Below are positions 1 through 8,375 of a DNA stretch of 64,000 nt, piece after piece. The notes under the pieces were generated by a model. It was given only the letters and a program-made list of their open reading frames with translations, did no database searches and was not told where the DNA came from. The DNA comes from Nocardioides turkmenicus (lineage in GTDB: Bacteria > Actinomycetota > Actinomycetes > Propionibacteriales > Nocardioidaceae), in contig NZ_JAALAA010000006.1 in assembly GCF_011045035.1 (NCBI RefSeq), positions 205,788-269,787 of the forward strand, in the 5' to 3' direction. Within the stretch, counting starts at the first letter, position 1, and every line of letters begins with the position of its first letter. Both the position numbers and the translations under genes were made by a program.

Positions 1-59
1 CTCTCGCGGGCTCGATCCTGGCGGAATCCACCGGGACGCTGGTCATCTACGCTGCTCTT

Positions 60-1082
60 ATGACCAGAGGGCCGCGCCGGGCGACGGTGAAGGACGTCGC
101 GGCGCTGGCGGGGGTGTCGCCGAAGACGGTGTCGAACGTGATGAACGAGACCGCGTTCGTACGTCCCGACACCCGCGAGAGGGTGCTGGCGGCGGTCGAG
201 GAGCTGGGGTTCGTACCGAACCTGAGCGCCCGCAGCCTGCGGAACGGACGGACCGGCGTGATCGCGCTGGCGCTGCCGGATCTGGCGACGGCGTTCTCGG
301 CGGACCTGCTGCACCGGGTGGTGCAGGTGGCGCACGAGCGCGGGATGGTGGTGCAGATCGAGGAGACGGCGGCGGAGCCGCAGCGGGAGTACGACCTGGT
401 CTCGCGGGCCCGGGAGCACCAGATCGACGGGCTGATCCTCAACCCGATCCGGCTCAAGGACAGCATCATCGTCCACGACGACCAGCTGCCGCCGGTGGTG
501 CTGATCGGGGAGGTCGAGCAGCACAAGGTCGATCGGGTGCTGATCGACAGCCGGCAGGGCGGGTACGAGGTGACGAAGCACCTGCTCGAGCGCGGTGCGC
601 GGCGGATCGCCACCCTGGGCGGCGAGACGGGCGCACACGACGCCACGGCCACCAGCATCCAGCGGCTGGAGGGTTATCACCGGGCGCTGGCGGAGCACGG
701 GATCGAGGCCGACCCGAAGCTGGAGGTGTACGTCGAGGAGTGGTCGATGGTGGGCGGCGCCGAGGCGGCCGCCGAGCTGCTGGAGCGCGACACCAGTTTC
801 GACGCGATCGTCGCGTTCACCGACTCGATCGCGTTCGGTGCGATGCACGTCCTCGACGAGCACGGGATCTCGGTGCCCGGCGACGTGATGATGACCGGGT
901 TCGACGACGTCGAGCACGCCCGGTTCATGAACCCGTCGCTGACCACCATCGGCCTGAACCGGCACGCCTTCGCCGAGGCGGCGGTCGATCTGCTGCTGAC
1001 CCGGATCAGCGACCGGACGAGCCCGCCCCGCGCGGTGGCGATCCCGCACGAGCTGGTCGTCCGGGCAAGCACTACGCGGTAG
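60..1082 (+). CDS. LacI-family transcriptional regulator of the arabinoside locus
   Basis: A 340-residue repressor of normal LacI length. The N-terminal helix-turn-helix (about residues 8-55) contains VKDVAALAGVSPKTVSNVMN and the hinge ARSLRNGRTGVIALALPD. A periplasmic-binding-like sugar-sensing domain follows to the C-terminus. A TACGCT box at 48-53 lies 6 nt before the ATG and no Shine-Dalgarno is visible, so the mRNA is probably leaderless. It is followed by an ABC sugar importer and a GH51 arabinofuranosidase on the same strand. A perfect 16-bp LacI-type palindrome lies before the importer at 1310-1325. I infer that it represses the importer-glycosidase operon and is relieved by an arabinose-containing sugar. 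The ligand is not proven by sequence. Confidence 0.9.
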   Translation: MTRGPRRATVKDVAALAGVSPKTVSNVMNETAFVRPDTRERVLAAVEELGFVPNLSARSLRNGRTGVIALALPDLATAFSADLLHRVVQVAHERGMVVQIEETAAEPQREYDLVSRAREHQIDGLILNPIRLKDSIIVHDDQLPPVVLIGEVEQHKVDRVLIDSRQGGYEVTKHLLERGARRIATLGGETGAHDATATSIQRLEGYHRALAEHGIEADPKLEVYVEEWSMVGGAEAAAELLERDTSFDAIVAFTDSIAFGAMHVLDEHGISVPGDVMMTGFDDVEHARFMNPSLTTIGLNRHAFAEAAVDLLLTRISDRTSPPRAVAIPHELVVRASTTR

Positions 1083-1097
1083 GTCGGTCGCGGCGAT

Positions 1098-1241
1098 CTA
1101 GTGAGCGGTCCGGCGGCCGTGTGCGATCCACACGCCGACCAGGATGCCCAGCAGGTAGCCGATACCCGCACCGATGAGGAGCGTCGTGCTCATCGGGAGA
1201 GTGGGTTTCGGGACTTCATGCTTCCCATTGGCACTCGCCAT
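1098..1241 (-). CDS. small single-span membrane protein (47 aa), hypothetical
   Basis: Reading the minus strand gives an ATG-to-TAG frame of 47 residues. It has a short polar N-terminus (MASANGKHEVPKPTLP), one glycine-rich hydrophobic segment (LLIGAGIGYLLGILVGVWIA, about residues 21-40) and a basic tail, HGRRTAH. That layout is typical of a real small membrane protein and not of a shadow frame. It sits between the LacI gene and its putative target operon, on the opposite strand. No strong ribosome-binding site is seen, and an internal ATG (MSTTLL) could be the true start. I do not recognise a family. Its function is unknown. Confidence 0.5.
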   Translation of the reverse strand: MASANGKHEVPKPTLPMSTTLLIGAGIGYLLGILVGVWIAHGRRTAH

Positions 1242-1309
1242 CGAGGCGTGATCGATCGACGGCGGCAGGGATCCACCGAATCGGGGACGAACAGGCCCTT
1301 GCCAGTCTC

Positions 1310-1325
1310 ATTACATCGATGTAAT
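1310..1325. promoter_or_regulatory. LacI-type operator (16-bp perfect palindrome)
   Basis: ATTACATCGATGTAAT is a perfect palindrome with the central CG step typical of LacI/GalR operators. It lies about 50 bp upstream of the solute-binding-protein start and 230 bp downstream of the LacI gene. It is AT-rich in an otherwise GC-rich region. It is the best candidate binding site for the neighbouring LacI protein. Confidence 0.7.
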
Positions 1326-1376
1326 AGTGTGGCATGTAACGCAGGTCACACCCCACCTCTGTGACAAGGAGACGCG

Positions 1377-2726
1377 ATGGCACGTCGATCCACGATGCTT
1401 TCCAGACGCGGGCTGCTCACCGGAGCGGCCGCGATCGGCGGGGCGGCCGCCCTCTCCGGCGGCCTCTCAGCCTGTGGCGCGGCAAGCGCCGCCAACCCCG
1501 ACCAGATCCAGTTCTGGACGCTGCTCAGCGGCGGCGACGGCGGCACCATGGCCGACATGGTCGCGAAGGCGACCGGGTCGGGCGCCGCGTACGACGTCAA
1601 GACCACCACCCTGGTCTGGGGTGAGCCCTACTACACGAAGCTCGCCATGGCGGCGACCGGCGGCCGTCCGCCCGAGCTCGCGATCATGCACGCCTCGCGC
1701 GTGCCCGGCTACGCGCCCGGAGGTCTCCTCGACTCCTGGGACGTCGCCCGGCTCGCAGAGCTCGGCGTTAGCCAGGACGACTTCCCCGAGGAGATCTGGC
1801 AGAAGGGCATGATCGGCGACAAGGTGTTCGCCGTCGCGCTCGACGCCCACCCGACGGTGCTGATGTTCAACCCCGAGATCTGCGACAAGGCCGGCGTCCT
1901 CGACAGCGACGGCAAGCTGCGCAGGACCGAGTCGCCCGAGGAGTTCCTCGATCTGCTCGGCCAGGTGGGCGGCCAGACGAAGGGCTCGCCGCCGCTGTCG
2001 TACGGCTATCTCGGTGACGGGTCGCAGATGTTCCGGCTCTTCTACACCTTCTACACCCAGCACGGCGCGTCGATGACGTTCCCCGAGGGCGGGAAGGCGG
2101 AGATCGACGACGACATCGCCGTCGAGTCGCTCGAGCTCATGCAGAGGCTGCTCGACGGCAAGCTCGCCGTCCAGCGCAACGACTACGCCGCAGCGCTCGC
2201 CGAGTTCGCGACCGGTCGGAGCGGCCTGCTGTTCACCGGCGTCTGGGAGCTGCGGTCCGTCAAGGAGGCCGGGGTGCCGTTCGACATGACCGCCATCCCG
2301 ACACTGTTCGGCACCCCGGCGGCGTACGCCGACTCGCACGCGTTCGTCCTGCCTCACCAGAACGAGGTCGACGAGCATCGTCGCGACCTGACCTACCGGT
2401 TCGTGGCGGACCTGCTCAAGGGTTCCTACGACTGGGCGACCGCCGGCCACGTACCCGCCTATCTTCCGGTGACCCAGAGCCCGGAGTACGCGAAGCTGAC
2501 GCCGCAGTCGCACTACGCCGAGGTCGCGCAGCAGGTGAACTACGACCCGGCGGCCTGGTTCACCGGGTCGGCCTCCAACTTCCACTCCAACTTCGGCAAC
2601 GCGATCCAGCCGGCCCTGATGACGGGGAAGGACGCGCCGGGCGCCATCGACGCGTTCCGTGCCCGGGTCGACCGGCTGCTGAAGACCCAGAACCCGGTCG
2701 ACCCCGATGGGACGTGGAAGCCATGA
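1377..2726 (+). CDS. ABC transporter extracellular sugar-binding lipoprotein
   Basis: A 449-residue family-1 solute-binding protein. The N-terminus has a twin-arginine motif (SRRGLL) followed by a hydrophobic stretch and a lipobox (GLSAC, Cys about residue 33), which predicts Tat export and lipid anchoring. The mature part begins with the QFWTLLSGGDGGTMADMV pattern usual for oligosaccharide binders. An AAGGAGACGCG ribosome site precedes the ATG. The stop overlaps the next start (ATGA), so it is translationally coupled to the permeases. With the GH51 enzyme downstream, its cargo is probably an arabino-oligosaccharide (inference). Confidence 0.92.
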   Translation: MARRSTMLSRRGLLTGAAAIGGAAALSGGLSACGAASAANPDQIQFWTLLSGGDGGTMADMVAKATGSGAAYDVKTTTLVWGEPYYTKLAMAATGGRPPELAIMHASRVPGYAPGGLLDSWDVARLAELGVSQDDFPEEIWQKGMIGDKVFAVALDAHPTVLMFNPEICDKAGVLDSDGKLRRTESPEEFLDLLGQVGGQTKGSPPLSYGYLGDGSQMFRLFYTFYTQHGASMTFPEGGKAEIDDDIAVESLELMQRLLDGKLAVQRNDYAAALAEFATGRSGLLFTGVWELRSVKEAGVPFDMTAIPTLFGTPAAYADSHAFVLPHQNEVDEHRRDLTYRFVADLLKGSYDWATAGHVPAYLPVTQSPEYAKLTPQSHYAEVAQQVNYDPAAWFTGSASNFHSNFGNAIQPALMTGKDAPGAIDAFRARVDRLLKTQNPVDPDGTWKP

Positions 2727-3625
2727 CCACCATGTCCACCGCCGCACCCGCCGCCGCACCCAGCCGCGAGCGGCTGGTCAGCTGGGCGTTCCTCGCTCCG
2801 TTCCTGATCGCCTTCGCGCTCTTCCTGGTCTGGCCGCTGGTGCACGGCCTCTACCTGAGCGTCACGAACCAGTCACTCACGGGCGCAGGGGGCTCGTGGG
2901 TCGGGCTCGACAACTACCGGGAGGCGCTGACCGACCCGACGATGTGGCGGGCGCTGCGTACGACCGTCTGGTTCACCATCGTCTCCACGATCCCGCTGGT
3001 GATCCTCGCGCTCGTCATGGCGCTGCTCGTCCATCGCGGGCTGCCGGGGCAGTGGCTGTGGCGGCTGTCGTTCTTCATGCCGTTCCTGCTCGCCTCGACG
3101 GTGATCTCGCAGATCTGGGTGTGGATCTTCAACCCGGACATCGGTGCGGCCAACTCCGTCCTCGGCACGTTCGGGATCGAGCCGATCGCATGGCTTCAGG
3201 ACCCGGCCGTGAACCTCTACGCGATCGTCATCGCCACGGTGTGGTGGACGGTCGGGTTCAACTTCCTGCTCTACCTGGCCGCGCTGCAGAACATCCCCGA
3301 CCAGCTGTACGAGGCCGCCGCCATCGACGGCGCCGGACCGTGGCGCCGGCTCACCTCGATCACCTTGCCTCAGCTCTGGCCGGCCACGATCCTGATCGTG
3401 ATGCTGCAGGTCCTGGCCTCGCTGAAGCTGTTCGACCAGGCGTACCAGATGCTCATCGGCGTCTCGACGGACACGACCCGGCCGATCGTCCAGTACATCT
3501 ACGAGTCCGGGTTCGTCGGCTATCGCTTCGGCTACTCGGCCGCCATCTCGTACGTCTTCTTCGCGCTCATCGTCATCGTGGGCGTCTTCCAGATGACCGC
3601 CATGAACCGACGGAGGAGCCTGTGA
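2723..3625 (+). CDS. ABC sugar transporter permease 1 (MalF/UgpA type)
   Basis: A binding-protein-dependent permease of about 300 residues with six hydrophobic segments. The EAA loop is visible as YEAAAIDGAGPWRRLTSITLPQLWP (about residues 197-221, quoted in part), which docks the cytoplasmic ATPase. The start is the ATG that overlaps the stop of the binding-protein gene. An in-frame GTG at 2714 is possible but less likely. The locus contains no ATPase gene, so a shared multiple-sugar ATPase (MsiK-like, as known in actinobacteria) elsewhere in the genome probably energises it. Confidence 0.93.
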   Translation: MTTMSTAAPAAAPSRERLVSWAFLAPFLIAFALFLVWPLVHGLYLSVTNQSLTGAGGSWVGLDNYREALTDPTMWRALRTTVWFTIVSTIPLVILALVMALLVHRGLPGQWLWRLSFFMPFLLASTVISQIWVWIFNPDIGAANSVLGTFGIEPIAWLQDPAVNLYAIVIATVWWTVGFNFLLYLAALQNIPDQLYEAAAIDGAGPWRRLTSITLPQLWPATILIVMLQVLASLKLFDQAYQMLIGVSTDTTRPIVQYIYESGFVGYRFGYSAAISYVFFALIVIVGVFQMTAMNRRRSL

Positions 3626-4464
3626 TGAGACCAGGGGAGAAGAGATTCGGGGTTGGTCAGATCGTCGCCTTCGTCGTCCTGGCGCTGATGGCGGTCGGCT
3701 GGCTGATGCCGTTCCTGTGGGCGGTCGCCACCGCGTTCAAGACCGAGACGGACGCCGCGTCCGAGTCGGGCTGGATCGGCGACGACGGCCTGACGACCGG
3801 GGCGTTCCGCGGGATGCTCGAGAACGGCAACGTGTGGATGTGGGCGTTCAACAGCCTGTGGACCTCGCTGGTCATCACGCTGCTCACCGTGACGATCTCG
3901 GCACTCGCGGCGTACGCCTTCTCGCGGCTGCGCTTCCCGGGCCGCCGCTGGCTCTTCGCGGTCATCGTGGCGGCGATCATCATCCCGCCGCAGGTGCTGA
4001 TCATCCCGCTCTTCTACGAGATGCTCACCTTCGACCTGATCGACACGGCCTGGGGGCTGATCCTGCCGCAGATCGTCGCGCCGGCGATGGTGTTCATCCT
4101 CAAGCAGTTCTTCGACGGGGTGCCGATCGAGCTCGAGGACGCCGCTCGCGTCGACGGCGCCAACCGGTTGCGGGTGTTCTGGTCGATCGTGCTGCCGCTG
4201 TCCCGCCCGGTCATGGCGGCGGTCGCGATCTTCGTGTTCATCAACGCCTGGAACAACTTCCTGTGGCCGTTCCTCGTCATCAACGACACCACGCTGATGA
4301 CCCTGCCCACCGGGCTGCAGACCGTCATCGACGCCCACGGCATCCAGTACGCCCAGACGATGGCCCAAGCCGTCCTGGCCGCGCTGCCGCTGATCGTCGT
4401 CTTCCTGTTCTTCCAGCGACAGATCGTCAAGGGTGTCGCGACCACCGGCTTCGGCGGCCGGTAG
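3625..4464 (+). CDS. ABC sugar transporter permease 2 (MalG/UgpE type)
   Basis: A 279-residue inner-membrane permease, partner of the preceding one. It has a typical N-terminus (membrane segment then AVATAFKTETDA), six spans and an EAA loop at ELEDAARVDGANRLRVFWSIVLPLSRP (only in part quoted here: EDAARVDGANR). The ATG overlaps the preceding stop by one base, and a GTG one codon earlier is an alternative. It ends 26 bp before the arabinofuranosidase gene, so the four genes form one operon. It has no unusual features. Confidence 0.93.
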   Translation: MRPGEKRFGVGQIVAFVVLALMAVGWLMPFLWAVATAFKTETDAASESGWIGDDGLTTGAFRGMLENGNVWMWAFNSLWTSLVITLLTVTISALAAYAFSRLRFPGRRWLFAVIVAAIIIPPQVLIIPLFYEMLTFDLIDTAWGLILPQIVAPAMVFILKQFFDGVPIELEDAARVDGANRLRVFWSIVLPLSRPVMAAVAIFVFINAWNNFLWPFLVINDTTLMTLPTGLQTVIDAHGIQYAQTMAQAVLAALPLIVVFLFFQRQIVKGVATTGFGGR

Positions 4465-4490
4465 CCAGTTCGTATCGACAAAGGAGCTTC

Positions 4491-6026
4491 ATGACCCGCG
4501 CACGTATCACCATCGACCGTGACTTCACGATCGCCGATGTACCCCGACGTCTCTTCGGGTCGTTCGTCGAGCACATGGGGAGATGCGTCTACACCGGCAT
4601 CTACGAACCCGGCCATCCGACGGCCGACGGCCGTGGCTACCGCAAGGACGTGCTCGAGCTCGTCCGCGAGCTGGGCCCGACGGTCGTACGCTACCCCGGC
4701 GGCAACTTCGTCTCCGGCTATCTCTGGGAGGACGGCATCGGACCGGTCGCCGACCGGCCCCGCCGCATCGACGGCGCCTGGCACACGATCGAGACCAACG
4801 AGTTCGGGCTCCACGAGTTCATGGGCTGGGCCCGCGAGGCCGACGTCGAGGTGATGGAGGCGATCAACCTCGGTACGCGTGGGGTGGAGGAGGCGCGAGC
4901 GCTGGTCGAGTACGCGAACCATCCCGGTGGGACGTACTGGTCGGACCTTCGGCGTCGCAACGGAGCCGAGGAGCCCTTCGACATCAAGCTGTGGTGTCTG
5001 GGCAACGAGCTCGACGGGCCCTGGCAGATCGGCCACAAGACCGCTCACGAGTACGGTCGGCTGGCCCAGGAGACGGCCAAGGCGATGAAGCTCGTCGACG
5101 ACTCGATCGAGCTGGTCGCGGTCGGCTCCTCGAACCGCTACATGGACACGTTCGGCTCCTGGGAGCACACCGTCCTGACCCACACGTACGACGAGATCGA
5201 CTACATCTCGATGCACGAGTACTACCAGGAGAGGTCGGGCGACGCCGCCTCGTTCCTGGCCGAGGGGGTCGGGATGGACGCCTTCATCGACGGTGTCGTG
5301 GCGACCATCGACGCCGTCAAGGCGGCCGGCAAGCACACCAAGCAGGTCGACATCTCCTTCGACGAGTGGAACGTCTGGTACGCCGAGGGGCTCGACACCG
5401 CCGACCAGATCCACCAGGTGAAGAAGGAGTGGCGCGAGCACCCGCGGCTGATCGAGGACGAGTACTCGGTCACCGACGCCGTGGTCGTCGGCACGCTGCT
5501 CAACTCGCTCCTGCGTCACGGTGACCGGGTCCGGATCGCCAACCAGGCCCAGCTGGTCAACGTCATCGCCCCGATCCGCTCCGAGGAGGGCGGGCCCGCG
5601 TGGAGGCAGACGATCTTCTGGCCCTTCGCCCGGATGGCCGCGCTGGCCCGCGGGCAGATCCTGCGGCTCGCGGTCTCGTCCGACCGGATTCCGACCGAGA
5701 AGTTCGGCGACGTCGACGTCATCGACGCTGCCGCGACCTGGTCCGAGGCGGACGGTCGGGTCGCGCTCTTCGTCGCGAACCGGGGTCTCGACGATGCCTC
5801 GGAGGTGACGGTCGACCTGCGCGGGCTCGGGGTCGCGCGCGTGGTGAACGCCGAGGTGCTCACCATTCCCGAGGGGGGCGACCGGCACACGTCCAACGTC
5901 GAGTCGGCTCCCGACGCCGTCGGGCTGGTGCCCCTCGAGGGCGTCGGTGTCCAGGACGGCGCGGTCCGGCTCGCCCTGCCGCCGCTGTCGTGGGCGGTGG
6001 TGCAGTTGGAGGTGGCGGTGGCGTGA
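4491..6026 (+). CDS. abfA: alpha-L-arabinofuranosidase, GH51
   Basis: A 511-residue intracellular GH51 enzyme (no signal peptide) that releases arabinofuranosyl residues from arabino-oligosaccharides. The N-terminus (FGSFVEHMGRCVYTGIYEPG) is diagnostic for the family. The acid/base Glu is in LGNELDG (E173) and the nucleophile Glu in SFDEWNVWY (E292), spaced as in characterised GH51 enzymes. A beta-sandwich region follows to the C-terminus. AAAGGAGCTTC precedes the ATG. It sits last in the importer operon, so imported arabinosides are probably cleaved in the cytoplasm. A 20-bp inverted repeat follows the stop. Confidence 0.95.
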   Translation: MTRARITIDRDFTIADVPRRLFGSFVEHMGRCVYTGIYEPGHPTADGRGYRKDVLELVRELGPTVVRYPGGNFVSGYLWEDGIGPVADRPRRIDGAWHTIETNEFGLHEFMGWAREADVEVMEAINLGTRGVEEARALVEYANHPGGTYWSDLRRRNGAEEPFDIKLWCLGNELDGPWQIGHKTAHEYGRLAQETAKAMKLVDDSIELVAVGSSNRYMDTFGSWEHTVLTHTYDEIDYISMHEYYQERSGDAASFLAEGVGMDAFIDGVVATIDAVKAAGKHTKQVDISFDEWNVWYAEGLDTADQIHQVKKEWREHPRLIEDEYSVTDAVVVGTLLNSLLRHGDRVRIANQAQLVNVIAPIRSEEGGPAWRQTIFWPFARMAALARGQILRLAVSSDRIPTEKFGDVDVIDAAATWSEADGRVALFVANRGLDDASEVTVDLRGLGVARVVNAEVLTIPEGGDRHTSNVESAPDAVGLVPLEGVGVQDGAVRLALPPLSWAVVQLEVAVA

Positions 6027-6055
6027 CGGTCTGGGGGTGACGTCATGCTTTGACT

Positions 6056-6098
6056 AGACGATGACACTTTGTGAACGGTTCACAAGGTGTCATCGTCT
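6056..6098. terminator. long inverted repeat after the arabinoside operon
   Basis: Two 20-nt arms (6056-6075 and 6079-6098) pair with one mismatch around a 3-nt loop. There is no T-tract. It lies between the GH51 stop and the next gene, so I read it as a stem-type transcription terminator. The in-stem GTGAACGGTTCAC core could also be a protein-binding dyad. Confidence 0.6.
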
Positions 6099-6150
6099 GG
6101 TAAAGGCCCGATCGTCCGGGCGTCTCCGGTCCGCGTCGTGGAGGTTGACC

Positions 6151-6765
6151 TTGACCGTCAGTGAAAGTGAGCTCCTCCGGTTGGCGGAGAAGCTACGGGA
6201 GAAGGCGGGCGCCAGGTTCGTGCTCGGGATCGTCGGTCCGCCGGGGGCGGGGAAGTCGACGCTGGCGGAGCGGCTGCGGGACGTGCTCAACGAGGGCGGA
6301 CGGGTTGCGGTGGTGGCGCCGATGGACGGGTTCCACCGGAGCAACGCGGAGCTGGACGAGATCGGGGCGCGGGCGCGGAAGGGGGAGCCGGACACCTTCG
6401 ACGCGGAGGCATATGTGGCGGCGTTGCGACAGGTTCGCGCGGGCAGCCGGGTTGAGTGGCCGACGTTCAGTCGGGTCACGGACGAGCCGGTGCCGGGCGG
6501 GGTGATGATCGGGGACGAGCCGGTCGTGATCACCGAGGGCAACTACCTGTTGCTGGACGAGGGGCCGTGGCGGGACGTACGCGGTCTGCTGGACGAGGCC
6601 TGGTTCATCGACGTTCCGGACGAGCTCCTGGTGCCGAGGCTGCTCGAGCGGTTCCTCGCCGGCGGGAGGTCCCGGGAGGAGGCGGAGGCGAAGATCGCCG
6701 CGAGCGATCTGCGGAACGCTGCGCTGGTGCGGGCGACGCGGGACCGGGCGGACGTCGTGCTGTGA
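6151..6765 (+). CDS. P-loop nucleoside/pantothenate-kinase-like protein
   Basis: A 204-residue small kinase of the uridine kinase/phosphoribulokinase superfamily (YggC-like). The Walker A motif is GIVGPPGAGKST (about residues 25-36). Further family marks are the MDGFH substrate motif, the EPDTFDAEAYV segment and VVITEGNYLLLDEGPW, and the lid region is RFLAGGRSREEAEAK. I chose the TTG at 6151 because GGAGG lies 6 nt upstream. A longer frame from 6061 would run through the inverted repeat. The substrate is not predictable. It stands alone between two terminator-like regions. Confidence 0.85.
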   Translation: MTVSESELLRLAEKLREKAGARFVLGIVGPPGAGKSTLAERLRDVLNEGGRVAVVAPMDGFHRSNAELDEIGARARKGEPDTFDAEAYVAALRQVRAGSRVEWPTFSRVTDEPVPGGVMIGDEPVVITEGNYLLLDEGPWRDVRGLLDEAWFIDVPDELLVPRLLERFLAGGRSREEAEAKIAASDLRNAALVRATRDRADVVL

Positions 6766-6769
6766 GCCG

Positions 6770-7558
6770 TCAGTCGTCGGGGGAGGCGGAGCAGTCGACC
6801 AGGAACGACATCAGCTCGGTGGCGTCGTCGGTCGCGACAAGGGTGTCGAGGGCGTGGTCGAGCTCGAGGCGACGGACGCCGGGGATGGTGATGGCGTCGA
6901 AGCCGTTGGAGATCAGGATGCCGGTCATCATCAGCAGGGCGGTGCGGTTGTTACCGGCGGTGTAGAAGCGGGTGCAGGCGGCGGAGCAGAAGTAGATCAG
7001 CGCCTGGAGCCGTGGGTCGCCGGTCTCCGCGATGCGCTCCTGCAGCCCCGCGAAACGGGTTCGGAGCAGCTCGCTGCCACCGCGGCGCAACGTGCCTTCG
7101 CCGCGGAACCTCCCCGCATCGGGCGACTCGTGGCGGGCGACGATGCGGTTGAGGCGGTCGGAGATCGATTTGTCGATATGGAACCTGCCGTAGCCGACCA
7201 GGTCGCGGAGCGCGGCGTACGCCTCGCCGAGCGCCAGCACCTGCCGCTCGTCGCCGGCCGGGTGGTCACCGACGGTGACGCCGGCGAGGAGGGTGCGCAC
7301 CTCGGGGAGGGTGAAGCTGTTGCCCTCGAGCCGTGCTGCGTTCCAGACCAGCTCGGGGAGGTGGGCGCGGAACCGACGCCAGGCCCGCTCGGTGTCGCCG
7401 GGGAGCATCCGGGAGGTGTCGACCTCGGTCCACCAGACGCCGGTGTCGCGCACCTGGGCCTCGCGGTCCGCGACCACCCGGAAGGTGTCGTCGGTGGCCG
7501 GCTTGCGGGCAGCGTACGTCTCGGGGGCCGGTGCCCAGCGGGGCTGCTTCGTCACCAT
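6770..7558 (-). CDS. Fic-like protein with altered catalytic motif
   Basis: A 262-residue protein with the layout of class II Fic proteins. An N-terminal inhibitory-helix-like motif, NAARLEGNSF, is at about residues 73-82 and a Fic-core helix at about 195-212. Fic enzymes transfer AMP or other phosphoryl groups using HPFx(D/E)GNGR. Here the same place reads CTRFYTAGNNRTALLMM: the GN-x-R anion hole is kept, but the catalytic His and the acidic residue are missing. The protein may be inactive, may use another chemistry, or may belong to a divergent subfamily. Its ATG overlaps the stop of the upstream HTH gene (ATGGTGA), so the two are translationally coupled like a toxin-antitoxin pair. Confidence 0.75.
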   Translation of the reverse strand: MVTKQPRWAPAPETYAARKPATDDTFRVVADREAQVRDTGVWWTEVDTSRMLPGDTERAWRRFRAHLPELVWNAARLEGNSFTLPEVRTLLAGVTVGDHPAGDERQVLALGEAYAALRDLVGYGRFHIDKSISDRLNRIVARHESPDAGRFRGEGTLRRGGSELLRTRFAGLQERIAETGDPRLQALIYFCSAACTRFYTAGNNRTALLMMTGILISNGFDAITIPGVRRLELDHALDTLVATDDATELMSFLVDCSASPDD

Positions 7559-8301
7559 GTCCGGATCTCCTCGCGGGCGCGGTCCGCGGCGTCTCCGCCG
7601 ACGGAGATGGCGTCGATGGCGATCTGGATCGGGGCGGCGTAGACGACGCGGTCGCGCTCGAACGTACCGAGGAACAGGTCGGGCTCGGCGGCGGCGATGA
7701 CCACCGTGGCCTGGTCCGGGGTGGACGCGGGGCGGAGGGATCCACCCGCGAGCAGGGGCTGGAGAGCGCTCGGGTCCTGGCACCACAGCACCGAGATCCG
7801 GGGTACGGCATCGTCGAAGGCAGGGAGGTCGAGGCCGGCCGCGCCGGAGAGCGCCCACCGCTGACCCGAGGCTTCGCCGGCGGAGGCGAGCCGCCCGATC
7901 GTGGCCTCGCCGCTCAGCAGGACGGCACCGGGACGATGCACGACACCCGAGGCCCGGGCGGCCTCCTCGACGATCTCGACCGGGTCGCCGTCGGCCCAGG
8001 CGTCGATCCGGTCGGCCCAGAGCTCGATGTCGGCGTCCACGTCGGCCGGGTACAGCGGATCGAGGATCGCGCGTGCACCCGCCGCGGCCGCCGGCGCCGC
8101 CAGCGGAGAGGCGGTCATCGTCAGCCCGGCGCCGCAGGCAGTGGTGATGGTGTCGAGCGTGTCGACCGACGGGCTGACCACGCCGTTGACGATCCGGTGG
8201 ACCGTCGAGGCGGACACGCCCGCCCGGGCGGCCACCTGTCGAGCGCTGAGCCCGGAGCGTTCGATGCACTCCGCGACGAGGCTGCCGACGTCCTGTTCCA
8301 T
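7552..8301 (-). CDS. HTH (XRE) regulator with AbiEi-like C-terminal region
   Basis: A 249-residue protein. Residues 1-55 form an XRE/Cro helix-turn-helix (LSARQVAARAGVSASTVHRIVNG). The C-terminal ~100 residues resemble the sensor half of AbiEi-type antitoxins: LSGAAGLDL, a VLWCQDP strand, VVIAAAEPDLFLG, then VYAAPIQIAIDAISVGGDAADRA near the end. That resemblance is my pattern reading and not a database result. The start codon lies inside a GTTCCATATATGCAAC operator-like dyad. A TAGCGT box 7 nt upstream suggests a leaderless mRNA. It probably autorepresses and neutralises or regulates the coupled Fic-like protein. Confidence 0.75.
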   Translation of the reverse strand: MEQDVGSLVAECIERSGLSARQVAARAGVSASTVHRIVNGVVSPSVDTLDTITTACGAGLTMTASPLAAPAAAAGARAILDPLYPADVDADIELWADRIDAWADGDPVEIVEEAARASGVVHRPGAVLLSGEATIGRLASAGEASGQRWALSGAAGLDLPAFDDAVPRISVLWCQDPSALQPLLAGGSLRPASTPDQATVVIAAAEPDLFLGTFERDRVVYAAPIQIAIDAISVGGDAADRAREEIRTW

Positions 8302-8342
8302 ATATGCAACGCTAGTCGAATTCGTTGCATATATGGAACAGG
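8292..8342. promoter_or_regulatory. twin operator: 20-bp perfect inverted repeat between HTH and TOPRIM genes
   Basis: Arms 8292-8311 and 8323-8342 are perfect inverted copies separated by 11 bp. Each arm contains a quasi-palindrome, GTTCCATATATGCAAC at 8295-8310 and GTTGCATATATGGAAC at 8324-8339 (GTT-n-CATATATG-n-AAC). The left site covers the start codon of the HTH gene. The right site lies just before the TOPRIM gene promoter box (8363-8368). The arrangement fits an XRE autorepressor controlling both divergent transcripts. Confidence 0.75.
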
Positions 8343-8375
8343 CGTGCCGACGTACGTTCTTCTAGGGTGTGCGCC

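Noticed and set aside
1..59. The C-terminus of an upstream gene
   Set aside because: 59 bases are too few to identify any frame, and I see only the leaderless promoter box of the LacI gene.
2707..4464. A long open frame joining both permease genes
   Set aside because: Its first half is a shadow of permease 1. Only the part from 3625 has a permease sequence and start.
6900..7000. Frameshift within the Fic core (an alternate frame reads LHPLLHRR)
   Set aside because: The alternate frame hits a stop immediately and gives no GN-R motif, while the main frame has a continuous fold on both sides. The altered motif is more likely real.
6770..8269. A 499-codon open frame on the minus strand that would fuse the Fic-like protein to a long upstream extension
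   Set aside because: The upstream part is the shadow frame of the HTH gene (different codon bias, Arg/Gly/Pro-rich). The real start is the ATG at 7558, coupled to the HTH stop.
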